A model generated the notes under the pieces. That model worked only from the letters and a program-made list of their open reading frames with translations. It did not search any database and was not told the origin of the DNA. Positions 24,790 to 32,180 of a stretch of DNA of 35,817 bases are shown in pieces. The translations under genes were made by a program, and so were the position numbers. Numbering within the stretch: position 1 is the first letter of the stretch; every line of letters starts with the position of its first letter. This DNA comes from Alphaproteobacteria bacterium (GTDB lineage Bacteria; Bacteroidota; Bacteroidia; Bacteroidales; FEN-979): the NCBI GenBank assembly GCA_009928665.1, contig SACF01000044.1, positions 1 to 35,817 on the forward strand, read 5' to 3'.

Positions 24790-25923
24790 ATGATGTTACC
24801 TGTTAGTAAAAGCGGTTTGCCTATCGGATTGCGAAAGTCCAGGATGTTCTGGATCCTGAACGGTGCCTTCTGGCTATTCTTTATCCTTCGGGAAATACTG
24901 GTCATCCGATACTATGAGCCGGATTTTCCCGAATTCTATTGGCTTGCATCCATCACCTACCTAAGTGGATTTCTCATAACATTGGTGTTGCGGTATCTGT
25001 TCATTTACAGACTTTCCAGGATCCGGTCGTTGCTGAACATGGCGCTTTGGTTTGGATCTGTGTTGATCATCACCTCCGTTTTCTGGCGGTTTCTCGATGC
25101 CCTGATCAGCTATCCCTTCTGGTCGGAGCAGATCCGGGCGAAATACATTTCCTTTAGCTGGATGGATCATGTAATGGAGTCCTTCCAGTACCTGCTGACC
25201 ATGCTGGTGTGGGGTGCTGTCTATTACATCGTGTTCCTATTTGAACGGATTGTGAGCCAGGAGGTAAAGGCACAGCAAGCCGAAGCGCTGGCCATGGAAT
25301 CGCGCTTCCGGATGCTGCAGAATCAGCTTAACCCTCATTTCCTGTTCAACTCCCTCAATTCGATCCGGGCGCTGATCTTTGAAAACCAGCAGAAGGCCGC
25401 CGATCTGGTCACCGACCTGTCGGGTTTCCTCCGTTACAACCTGCAGCAATCAGCCAGTTTCACCATCCCTTTGGAGGAGGAGATCGATGCCTTGAAAACC
25501 TATTTGTCGATTGAACAAAAACGGTATGAGGATGACCTCCGGATATCGGTCGATATGGAATCCGGCACCGAAGGCTTCCGGGTAATACCAAATCTGTTGC
25601 TGCCCCTGGTGGATAATGCCGTCAAGCATGGCATTCAGACTAGCGCCATGCCGTTGGATGTTACCGTTACTGCCCGGATGAACGGAAAAAACCTGCACCT
25701 GGAGGTGACCAATTCGGGAAGCTGGAACACAAGGAACGGGATCGGAGAGGGAGTCGGATTGAAGAATGTGGAAGAACGGCTGCAAAACCTTTACGGGAAC
25801 GCCTTTTTGATGCAGGTGATCAGGGAGGAGAACCGGGTGAGGGTAGTGCTGGAGATCCCTGATCATCATAACAAGAAACCCATTGGTCCGGGTCAGCCGG
25901 AAATTCACGACACGAACGAATAG
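24790..25923 (+). CDS. LytS/YehU-type sensor histidine kinase
   Basis: This 377-residue inner-membrane kinase has four N-terminal TM segments at about 22-42, 49-73, 84-104 and 134-155, with no large periplasmic sensor domain, so it likely senses within or near the membrane. A short coiled linker (about 156-177, rich in E, Q and A) leads to the His_kinase domain with phospho-acceptor H183 in QLNPHFLFNSLNSIRALI. The HATPase domain follows, with the N box LLPLVDNAVKHGI and the glycine box GIGEGVGLKNVEERL. It belongs to the family partnered with LytTR regulators, and such a regulator gene begins 5 nt downstream. The pair with the VanZ-like protein forms a three-gene operon. Confidence 0.93.
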   Translation: MMLPVSKSGLPIGLRKSRMFWILNGAFWLFFILREILVIRYYEPDFPEFYWLASITYLSGFLITLVLRYLFIYRLSRIRSLLNMALWFGSVLIITSVFWRFLDALISYPFWSEQIRAKYISFSWMDHVMESFQYLLTMLVWGAVYYIVFLFERIVSQEVKAQQAEALAMESRFRMLQNQLNPHFLFNSLNSIRALIFENQQKAADLVTDLSGFLRYNLQQSASFTIPLEEEIDALKTYLSIEQKRYEDDLRISVDMESGTEGFRVIPNLLLPLVDNAVKHGIQTSAMPLDVTVTARMNGKNLHLEVTNSGSWNTRNGIGEGVGLKNVEERLQNLYGNAFLMQVIREENRVRVVLEIPDHHNKKPIGPGQPEIHDTNE

Positions 25924-25928
25924 CTATT

Positions 25929-26705
25929 ATGAGAGAACCCATACACACCTTGATCATTGATGATGAGCGGCTTGCAAGGATGGAGCTAACCCGGTTGCTA
26001 CGCGGACATCCGGTTATTGAGGTGGTTGGTGAGGCATCCGGGGTCGCCGAAGCCGGGGAAAAAATTCTTTCCCTGAAGCCGGAACTCCTGTTCCTCGATA
26101 TCCAACTTCGGGGGGAGACCGGGTTTGATCTGCTTGAGAGGGTGGATTTTACCAGGAAGATCATCTTCGTGACGGCCTGGGATCAGTATGCCGTTCAGGC
26201 GTTTGAGGTCAATGCCCTGGACTATCTGCTCAAACCTGTTAGTCCGGAACGACTGGCTCGGTCGGTGGAACGGATGGTTGAGGAGGTTTCCCGGATCCGC
26301 CAGGAGCAGGAGCCCATGGCTGGCGAAGAGTTGTCTCCATTACACACAGGATTTCCTGCCCGAAAACTGGCTCCATCTGATGTGGTTTTCATCAGGTTGG
26401 GGAACAAACTCCGGTTTCAGCGGTTGGAAGAGATCCTTCTGCTGAGAGCGCAGGGACCCTACACAGAACTGTTTACCACCACCGGTCAATCGGGGCTGGT
26501 CAATAAACTACTGAAGGAGTGGGAAACGATCCTTCCTGAAACGCAATTCCTGCGGGTTCACCGCAATACCATGATCAACCTGGGGCAGGTAGAGGAAGTG
26601 GAGCCCTGGAGCAACCATGCCTATCGGATTTTCCTGAAAGGCTTCCGGGAAGCGATCATCGTTAGCCGGCGGTACGCAAAAGAACTGAGGGAGTGGAGGG
26701 GATGA
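25929..26705 (+). CDS. LytTR-family response regulator
   Basis: This 258-residue regulator has a receiver domain at about 1-125 with acidic pocket D11-D12, phospho-acceptor D57 (LLFLDIQLRG), T82 (FVTAWDQ) and K102 (YLLKPVS). A linker and a LytTR DNA-binding domain at about 150-258 follow (FIRLGNKLRFQRLEEILLL, FLRVHRNTMINL, VSRRYAKELREW). It is the partner of the preceding kinase by spacing (5 nt) and family. LytTR proteins bind direct repeats upstream of targets, often membrane or exported-protein operons; none was confidently located here. Confidence 0.95.
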   Translation: MREPIHTLIIDDERLARMELTRLLRGHPVIEVVGEASGVAEAGEKILSLKPELLFLDIQLRGETGFDLLERVDFTRKIIFVTAWDQYAVQAFEVNALDYLLKPVSPERLARSVERMVEEVSRIRQEQEPMAGEELSPLHTGFPARKLAPSDVVFIRLGNKLRFQRLEEILLLRAQGPYTELFTTTGQSGLVNKLLKEWETILPETQFLRVHRNTMINLGQVEEVEPWSNHAYRIFLKGFREAIIVSRRYAKELREWRG

Positions 26706-26760
26706 TGAGTTTTTGTAGTAACTTGGCCGGGTATATGTCGAATCTGTTTTCCTGCTGCAA

Positions 26761-27528
26761 ATGCACGTTTCCACTATCACCGAATCCAACCTCCACCTGC
26801 ATCCGCAGGTGATCTGTTTCATCAATCCGAAACATCCGGCCTATCATTTGAAGATTGACTGGCTGAAGGAGAGGTTTCGGGAAGGGATGGTGATCAAATT
26901 GCTCTACCTGGAGGACAAGAAGCGACCAGCCGGATTTATTGAATATGTGCCGGGAGATCAATGCTGGCGAGGGGTGCATGCACCCGGATATCTTTTCATC
27001 CATTGCATATGGATCAGTGCGTCGAAGGATAAAAAAAGGGGATATGGATCAATGCTAGTGAAGGATTGCATCAGTGAAGCGGAAAAGGGAGGATTGAACG
27101 GTGTTGCCGCCATGGTCAGCGAAAGCTCCTTCATGGCCGACCGGACGCTTTTTATGAAAAACGGTTTTCGAATTGCTATGTCAGATAAGCCTTACGACCT
27201 GGTGGTTAGGACATTCAGAGAGAATGTACAGGATCCTGTCTTCACCGACTGGCGTTCTCAACTGTCGAAGTACCAGGGATTGCACATCCTCTGGTCGAAA
27301 CAATGCCCGTGGGTAGCCCGGTTTGTGGAAGAGATCCGGGATAAATTAATTGTACTTTATCCGGGAGTGACTTTCACAGAAATGAAAACGCCGGCAGAGG
27401 CGCAACAGGCGCCATCTCCCTATGCCGTGTTCAACCTGGTATACAACGGTCGCCTGCTGGCCGACCATTACATTTCGGAAACCCGGCTGATGAACATCCT
27501 GAAGAAGGAGAAGCTGATCAGCAGTTAG
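26761..27528 (+). CDS. GNAT N-acetyltransferase with C-terminal YoaP-like domain
   Basis: This is a 255-residue cytoplasmic protein. Residues about 1-150 are a GNAT domain; motif A is ISASKDKKRGYGSMLVKDC (K-R-G-Y-G at 92-96) with a weak N-terminal part and FMKNGF near its end. Residues about 165-250 match the YoaP-like domain that often follows GNAT in this family: LHILWSKQCPWVARFVEE, then YAVFNLVYNGRLLADHY and ISETRLMNIL. The CPW cysteine suggests a thioredoxin-like fold. The start at ATG 26761 keeps the full domain. It lies 55 nt after the response regulator, so it may belong to the same transcript. The substrate is unknown. It is convergent with the TPR gene at 27548. Confidence 0.8.
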   Translation: MHVSTITESNLHLHPQVICFINPKHPAYHLKIDWLKERFREGMVIKLLYLEDKKRPAGFIEYVPGDQCWRGVHAPGYLFIHCIWISASKDKKRGYGSMLVKDCISEAEKGGLNGVAAMVSESSFMADRTLFMKNGFRIAMSDKPYDLVVRTFRENVQDPVFTDWRSQLSKYQGLHILWSKQCPWVARFVEEIRDKLIVLYPGVTFTEMKTPAEAQQAPSPYAVFNLVYNGRLLADHYISETRLMNILKKEKLISS

Positions 27529-27547
27529 GGTAGTAAATAACCCGTAG

Positions 27548-28040
27548 TTAGTTTGATTGCTCTTCCAGCATCTTCTTCGTTTTCTCAAGGATTTGTTTTA
27601 CGATTGTTTCGTGAGGGCGAATGTTTAGAAAAGCCTGAAAATAACCGATGGCTTGGTCGTATTTTTCTTCGGCTAAAAGGATTCTGCCCATCTGGAACAA
27701 TCCATCAAGGGATTCAGGATAAAGGGAAAGTAGGTATTCGTAGATCTTTTTGGCCTCCAACAGGTTCCCGCTTGAACCTACCAGACTGGCTGCTCTATGA
27801 AGGTTGTGATCAGAAACCGTCAACGGAATCCCTATAAATACAAACAACCGGCCCCGTTTCAGCCAGGTAGGATGGTTGTTCGAGTGGGAAACGAAAGGAG
27901 GTGTCGGGAACCTGCTGGGCGATGAGCAACCGGGGCAATCCTGAAAGGATGAGCAACAGGATCATTCCCGTCATTCTATAAAGTATTTTGTTGATAATAT
28001 TTGTGTTTCGGAGGACCGGATAGGGTGTAAAAGAATTCAT
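27548..28040 (-). pseudogene. Exported TPR protein, single-base frameshift
   Basis: Read as one gene this is about 160 residues. From ATG 28040 (MNSFTPYPVLRN) there is a signal peptide (MILLLILSGLPRLLIAQQ, possibly from an internal ATG at 27974) and a short segment QPSYLAETGPVVCI. The frame then ends with a TGA at 27810-27812. A second frame carries on with SDHNLHRAASLV and two TPR helix pairs (EAKKIYEYLLSLYPESLDGL, EKYDQAIGYFQAFLNIRP). Removing one T from the TTT run at about 27814-27817 joins them as VDG-SDHNL. This may be a real mutation or a homopolymer error. The start lies 7 nt after the AhpD-like gene stop, in the same direction, so the two form a probable operon. Confidence 0.6.
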
Positions 28041-28047
28041 TCCGTGA

Positions 28048-28398
28048 TCATTTTTTAAAGGATTGGTCCATGGCTTCCAGCGCAAACCGAGCATTAACTG
28101 TAGCCGGTCCGATCCCCATTTCTATGGCCACCTCAATGGCCTCAAGCACCTCCTGTTCTGTGGCTCCTTCCATGACAGCCTGTTCAATGTGCCACTGCAT
28201 ACAGGATTCGCAATTGGTTACCACGCCGATAGCTGCAGCAATCAGTTCTTTGTGCTTTTTCGACAAGGCTCCGTCGCAGTATGTTACTTTTTCCATCTCC
28301 AGGAAAGCTTTGTAAACCATGGAGTTAAGCCTGGCAAGCCGGGCATTGGCGACCTTTCGCTGCCGGTTGAGTTCAGTGATTCTGGATGTAGAATTCAT
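28048..28398 (-). CDS. Carboxymuconolactone decarboxylase family, AhpD-like protein
   Basis: The start is taken at ATG 28398 (MNSTSRITEL), 116 residues; an in-frame GTG at 28434 is less likely. The all-helical AhpD-like core carries C63-E-S-C66 with H70 (NCESCMQWHIEQA), the redox-active CxxC and proton-relay histidine of alkylhydroperoxidase D-like proteins. The members with CxxC are thiol peroxidases or disulfide reductants rather than decarboxylases. The ending GPATVNARFALEAM fits the family's last helix. It heads a probable two-gene operon with the exported TPR gene. Confidence 0.9.
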   Translation of the reverse strand: MNSTSRITELNRQRKVANARLARLNSMVYKAFLEMEKVTYCDGALSKKHKELIAAAIGVVTNCESCMQWHIEQAVMEGATEQEVLEAIEVAIEMGIGPATVNARFALEAMDQSFKK

Positions 28399-28667
28399 AT
28401 TGGGGAAGTGCGCTTTACATTTTTTGTTTTGCACAGTATGGTTTTCATTTCAACCGGTCCTTTCAGCCATTTGAAGGCTGCCATTTTTATCAGATCGACA
28501 TCCATGACATCAATGTTGTTTCTCAGTTCGCTAATCGCAAATTATCAATGACTAAAACATGCTGCTTCTGAAATCGAAAATCAATTTCAGCTTTCCCTTC
28601 CGACTCCCGGTAATAGGGAATTGATCCAAAATTAGCTATTTAACGAATCAATTCACCAATTTCTTTA

Positions 28668-28675
28668 TAAATTTG
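28668..28675 (+). promoter_or_regulatory. Possible -7 promoter element
   Basis: TAAATTTG matches TAnnTTTG, but the ATG of the next gene follows after only 7 nt, so transcription from it would be leaderless or the start would lie further in. It could be a chance match in AT-rich DNA. Confidence 0.25.
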
Positions 28676-28682
28676 TATTCCT

Positions 28683-29069
28683 ATGGTTGACTGCAACAGA
28701 AATATCAAATCGGGATTGTTTGTACTGGTTTTAATGATTTTCTTTTTTTCTTGGTTACAAAGAGAAAAGGATAAACATAATGAAACAAACCAATCTGTTA
28801 TTTCAAACTCTTACTTTTCGAACCATCAGGCTATCGTTGTTCCTGAGATTCAAAGCCCGGGGGCAGATCTGTTCTGGATTAAAAAACTCAGCAAAAAATT
28901 TGCTTTTCCTGTTAGCGATTCAGGCAGGGAACTCGTTCTGAACGGGCTTATATCCTGTTGTTACAACGCACTTCAGATTGGATTTCATTCTCATAATCCT
29001 GTTATCGGGTTCATTTTACCTCAGAAAGTTCCGGAACAGGGGAATGATGATTTACCCTCCATTACTTAG
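28683..29069 (+). CDS. Hypothetical protein with N-terminal membrane anchor
   Basis: This 128-codon frame has one hydrophobic segment at about 10-25 (SGLFVLVLMIFFFSWL) after a short basic N-terminus, then a polar region with no recognised domain. It resembles a type II membrane-anchored or signal-peptide protein. No family is recognised. Its coding status rests on the signal-like start and on its location just before the SecD P1-like gene, which begins 80 nt downstream in the same direction. It may be spurious. Confidence 0.4.
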   Translation: MVDCNRNIKSGLFVLVLMIFFFSWLQREKDKHNETNQSVISNSYFSNHQAIVVPEIQSPGADLFWIKKLSKKFAFPVSDSGRELVLNGLISCCYNALQIGFHSHNPVIGFILPQKVPEQGNDDLPSIT

Positions 29070-29149
29070 TTTTCTCAAATTCTTTTTTTACCCATTGCAT
29101 GAGAATGCATGGTTTAATTTATCTATTTATTCAATTCAAATATATGATT

Positions 29150-29782
29150 ATGAAAACTTTAAAATATATTTTATTGGGAATTTTATTAATTAACATTATT
29201 CCCCTTTGCAATTCGCAAACATCTGTAAAAAGCAGGCAGGTCGTTACATTGCAAAGTGTTCCCGGGAACACCCCAGGTAGTCTTCTGGCTGAGTCGAAAG
29301 AGATTCTGATGCAAAGATTAATATATATGAATATCCATGATGTTCAGATCGCACCGAATAATGCAAAATCTGAATTAGTCGTCACCGTCGGAGATACCAT
29401 ATCAAAAGCTATGTTATCGGAAATTCTTTTGATTCAGGGGCATGTCAGTTTGAAGGCTGACTCCATACTGGTTTTAAATAAGGAAAACCTTCTGGAAGCG
29501 CATGCAGATTTTAGTGAACCCAAATTTCCAACGCTTTGTATTACATTTAAGGAAAATAAATGGAAGGATTTAGAAAGCATGACTGCCAGAAATATAAATA
29601 AACCTGTTGCCTTTGTTGTAGACGACATCGTTTATGCTGCGCCGATGATAAAGGAGAAAATTGCACATGGAAAGATTTCATTGACGGGTGGTGGCTTTTC
29701 AAAGACCGAGGTTAGGAAATTAGTGGCTGTCATTTCAAGTGGCCCGGTCCCCTTGAAATTTACCATTGTGAGTAAGAATTAA
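29150..29782 (+). CDS. Free-standing exported SecD P1-like protein
   Basis: The start is taken at ATG 29150 (MKTLKYILLGILLINII), a signal peptide ending near CNSQ, giving 210 residues. Residues about 28-105 correspond to the base of the SecD periplasmic P1 domain (ESKEILMQRLIYMNIHDVQI, then ELVVTVGD). Residues about 120-205 match the P1 head (FKENKWKDLESMTARNI, PVAFVVDDIVYAAPMIKEKI, GGGFSKTEVRKLVAVISSGP). SecD itself has this domain between membrane helices and uses it to pull translocated proteins. Here there are no TM segments beyond the signal and no SecF, so it is a detached periplasmic module of unknown role. A bidirectional terminator follows at 29798-29834. Confidence 0.8.
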   Translation: MKTLKYILLGILLINIIPLCNSQTSVKSRQVVTLQSVPGNTPGSLLAESKEILMQRLIYMNIHDVQIAPNNAKSELVVTVGDTISKAMLSEILLIQGHVSLKADSILVLNKENLLEAHADFSEPKFPTLCITFKENKWKDLESMTARNINKPVAFVVDDIVYAAPMIKEKIAHGKISLTGGGFSKTEVRKLVAVISSGPVPLKFTIVSKN

Positions 29783-29797
29783 GGAATGTGTCTACTT

Positions 29798-29834
29798 GAT
29801 AAGAAAGGCGGCCTTTTGGACCGCCTTTCTTATC
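29798..29834. terminator. Bidirectional intrinsic terminator
   Basis: A perfect 14-bp stem (GATAAGAAAGGCGG at 29798-29811 with CCGCCTTTCTTATC at 29821-29834) closes a 9-nt loop. It lies between the convergent SecD P1-like and aspartase genes. T-rich or A-rich arms on both sides allow it to serve both strands. Confidence 0.85.
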
Positions 29835-29859
29835 TTTTGGCTACAGGCCGGATATTTTA

Positions 29860-31719
29860 TCAAAGCTTCATCTTTCTCGGTTTGATCATATTCTCTGGAA
29901 GCAGTATCTGATCAAGCTCTTCTTTAGTTAAAAGTCCTTTTTCAAGGACCAGTTCATACACGCTTCTGTTCCCTTCAAGCGCTTCTTTGGCAAGCTGATT
30001 TGAACTTTCATAGCCGATGAAAGGATTCAGCGCAGTAACCAGTCCTATGCTGTTGTGAACCATATTCCGGCAATGCTCTTCGTTTGCGGTGATCCCGTCG
30101 ACACACCGGTATTTTAATGTGTTCATTCCGTTTTTAAGCATTTCGACCGATTCAAAAATGCTATGGACAATAACCGGCTCAAAAACATTTAGTTCGAGCT
30201 GACCTGCTTCTGCAGCCAGGGTGACCGTCAGATCATTCCCGATCACCTTGAAAGCGACCTGGTTCATTACTTCAGGAATAACGGGATTGACCTTTCCCGG
30301 CATGATGGAGGATCCCGGCTGCATCGGAGGCAGGTTGATCTCATGCAGTCCTGTCCGTGGGCCCGATGAAAGCAGTCGCAGGTCATTGCAGATCTTCGAC
30401 AGTTTTACTGCCAGTCGCTTCACGGCAGAGGAATACATCACGTATGCCCCGGTATCCTGGGTGGCTTCAACCAGGTTGGATGCAAGAACGAGATCAAGAC
30501 CCGTGATCCTTTTTAAATGTTTAACCACCATTTCGGAGTATCCGGGTTCAGAGTTGATCCCGGTTCCAATGGCTGTTGCACCCATATTAACTTCAAGAAA
30601 TAATTCCGCATTCTGAGTTAACCTTTCAACCTCTTCCGATAACGTGATGGCATAAGCCCCGAATTCCTGGCCCAGGGTCATCGGCACGGCATCTTGGAGC
30701 TGGGTTCTTCCCATTTTGATAATCCTGGAAAACTCTTTGGCCTTTTTTCTGAAAGATTCGATCAGTGTCTGAAGGACCACCACAAGTTTTTTATTGGAGT
30801 TGATCAATGCAATCAGAACGGCAGTTGGGTAAGCGTCGTTGGTCGACTGAGACAGGTTTACATGGTTGTTCGGATGGCAGTACTGGTAATCGCCCTTTTC
30901 ATGACCCATGATTTCAAGCGCACGATTTGCAATGACTTCATTGGCATTCATGTTGGTCGAAGTCCCAGCCCCTCCCTGGATCATATCCACCACAAAATGA
31001 TTATGATACATTCCGTTTTTAAGTTCACGGCATGCAGCCACGATGGCATCCCTGATCTCCGGATCCAACAATCCAAGCTCGAAATTTGCTTCGGCAGCAG
31101 CTTCCTTCACCATGGCCAATGTTTCGATCAACGCCGGGAAAAGGCTCAGTGACATGCCTGAGATATTGAAATTCTCTAAAGCCCTGAGGGTCTGTATGCC
31201 GTAGTAAAATTCAAACGGAACTTCACGGTCCCCAAGGAGGTCATGTTCCCTGCGCGTCTTCCCCGATTCATATTGCGCAGCCGGATTGATCATCCGGGAA
31301 TTGATGTTGCGCATCCTTCTTGACATGATCCTGGTGATATTTGAGAATATCTTCAGGGTTGTGTCGGCACTTTTATTAAAAAAGGCGCTGTTGACCGAAA
31401 GGAGCCTTGATGGCTGAAGCGCCCGTGCAGATGTTGAATGGGGAGAATCATGAGCCCATGAACCCTCCCCTAAAAAGTCGCCCTTGCCAAACACAGTCAA
31501 CCTGAGTTCGGTCCCGAAAGGATTGCTTTTAAAGAGTTCGATCTCCCCTTCATAGATGATGAAGATATCTTCGCGGGGGCCATTTTCACGAAACACAAGA
31601 TCCCCCGTACCGTATTGTTTTTCCCTTACACTGTGAGCCAATTCATTAAACTCTTCATCATTCAGGTTCCTGAAGAGTTCAATTTTTCTTAAGAATGAAA
31701 GTGTTTTATCGATTTCCAT
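29860..31719 (-). CDS. aspA: Aspartate ammonia-lyase with N-terminal cyclic-nucleotide-binding domain
   Basis: The start is ATG 31719 (MEIDKTLSFL), which has a strong Shine-Dalgarno before it; an in-frame start at 31767 would overlap the promoter. The product has 619 residues. Residues about 8-130 are a Crp-like cyclic-nucleotide-binding domain, and residues about 155-619 are a full aspartase of the fumarase/aspartase superfamily. Aspartase motifs seen are GTSTNMN (around 251-258), a TNDAYPTA region and the SS-loop signature G469-S-S-I-M-P-G-K-V-N-P479 with the catalytic serine. The enzyme converts L-aspartate to fumarate and ammonia. In the CNB phosphate cassette (GEGSWAHDSPHS) the arginine that binds cyclic phosphate appears replaced by His, so the ligand may differ or binding may be lost. 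Allosteric control is inferred. Confidence 0.93.
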   Translation of the reverse strand: MEIDKTLSFLRKIELFRNLNDEEFNELAHSVREKQYGTGDLVFRENGPREDIFIIYEGEIELFKSNPFGTELRLTVFGKGDFLGEGSWAHDSPHSTSARALQPSRLLSVNSAFFNKSADTTLKIFSNITRIMSRRMRNINSRMINPAAQYESGKTRREHDLLGDREVPFEFYYGIQTLRALENFNISGMSLSLFPALIETLAMVKEAAAEANFELGLLDPEIRDAIVAACRELKNGMYHNHFVVDMIQGGAGTSTNMNANEVIANRALEIMGHEKGDYQYCHPNNHVNLSQSTNDAYPTAVLIALINSNKKLVVVLQTLIESFRKKAKEFSRIIKMGRTQLQDAVPMTLGQEFGAYAITLSEEVERLTQNAELFLEVNMGATAIGTGINSEPGYSEMVVKHLKRITGLDLVLASNLVEATQDTGAYVMYSSAVKRLAVKLSKICNDLRLLSSGPRTGLHEINLPPMQPGSSIMPGKVNPVIPEVMNQVAFKVIGNDLTVTLAAEAGQLELNVFEPVIVHSIFESVEMLKNGMNTLKYRCVDGITANEEHCRNMVHNSIGLVTALNPFIGYESSNQLAKEALEGNRSVYELVLEKGLLTKEELDQILLPENMIKPRKMKL

Positions 31720-31724
31720 AACAG

Positions 31725-31733
31725 TTCCTCCCT
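31725..31733 (-). promoter_or_regulatory. Strong Shine-Dalgarno before the aspartase
   Basis: The minus strand reads AGGGAGGAA, 5 nt from the ATG at 31719. It fixes the start codon and is unusual here, because most genes in the window lack any SD. Confidence 0.75.
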
Positions 31734-31764
31734 GTTTTATTACCAATTCGAAAATGATGTTACA

Positions 31765-31799
31765 CAAAGGTAATCATTATACAAGTAGTTTTTTACAAA
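31765..31799 (-). promoter_or_regulatory. Promoter of the aspartase gene
   Basis: The minus strand has a -7 box TACCTTTG (31772-31765; consensus TAnnTTTG) and a -33 box TTTG (31799-31796) separated by 23 bp. The predicted leader to ATG 31719 is about 40 nt. This is the best complete Bacteroidota promoter in the window. Confidence 0.6.
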
Positions 31800-31851
31800 C
31801 GAGGGTGTGCAGAAACTTTGGTCACCCTCGTTCAGGTTTAAAATGAATAGG

Positions 31852-31923
31852 TTATTTCATCAGAGAAGCAGCGAGATATGAAATGGCAACCAAAACAACT
31901 ATAAAACCAACGAATAATAGCAT
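31852..31923 (-). CDS. Possible 23-residue single-span membrane peptide
   Basis: A short frame from ATG 31923 to TAA 31852-31854 begins MLLFVGFIVVLVAISYLA and ends SLMK, almost entirely one hydrophobic helix with a basic end. It lies upstream of the aspartase promoter on the same strand. No SD or promoter is obvious, and random AT-rich DNA can give such peptides. Confidence 0.3.
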   Translation of the reverse strand: MLLFVGFIVVLVAISYLAASLMK

Positions 31924-31967
31924 GAAACTGGGGAAACCTTAAGGTATGAACATCTTTAGCCAATCCT

Positions 31968-32087
31968 GGTAAACCACTTCAACACATTAACGATCAATCC
32001 TCAGAAGGAGTGGTTTACTCCGGTAAAGGCTGGTCAAAGAGAGCGGTCTGCCCAAAAATACAGACAAACCGTTTGGGCCGGTTTACC
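31968..32087. other. Structured intergenic region with competing hairpins
   Basis: This part of the 413-nt gap (31768-32180) has several short inverted repeats sharing sequence. GGTAAACC (31968-31975) can pair with GGTTTACT (32012-32019, 7 bp) or GGTTTACC (32080-32087, 8 bp). GCCCAAA (32050-32056) pairs with TTTGGGC (32072-32078), GTCTG (32046-32050) with CAGAC (32061-32065), and AAACCG (32066-32071) with CGGTTT (32079-32084). The stems are mutually exclusive. The predicted promoter at 32152 lies downstream, so any RNA would start further upstream. Confidence 0.4.
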
Positions 32088-32151
32088 TCTCATTTCAGCG
32101 ACCGGGTTGCAGTTATTGTCGATTATGTTTCCGGATAACTTGTTTTTCAGA

Positions 32152-32159
32152 TATATTTG
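32152..32159 (+). promoter_or_regulatory. -7 promoter element of the sialidase-like gene
   Basis: TATATTTG matches TAnnTTTG and lies 21 nt before the ATG at 32181. No clear -33 TTG at proper spacing was found. Confidence 0.4.
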
Positions 32160-32180
32160 AGTTTTGTAAATCAACAAGTT

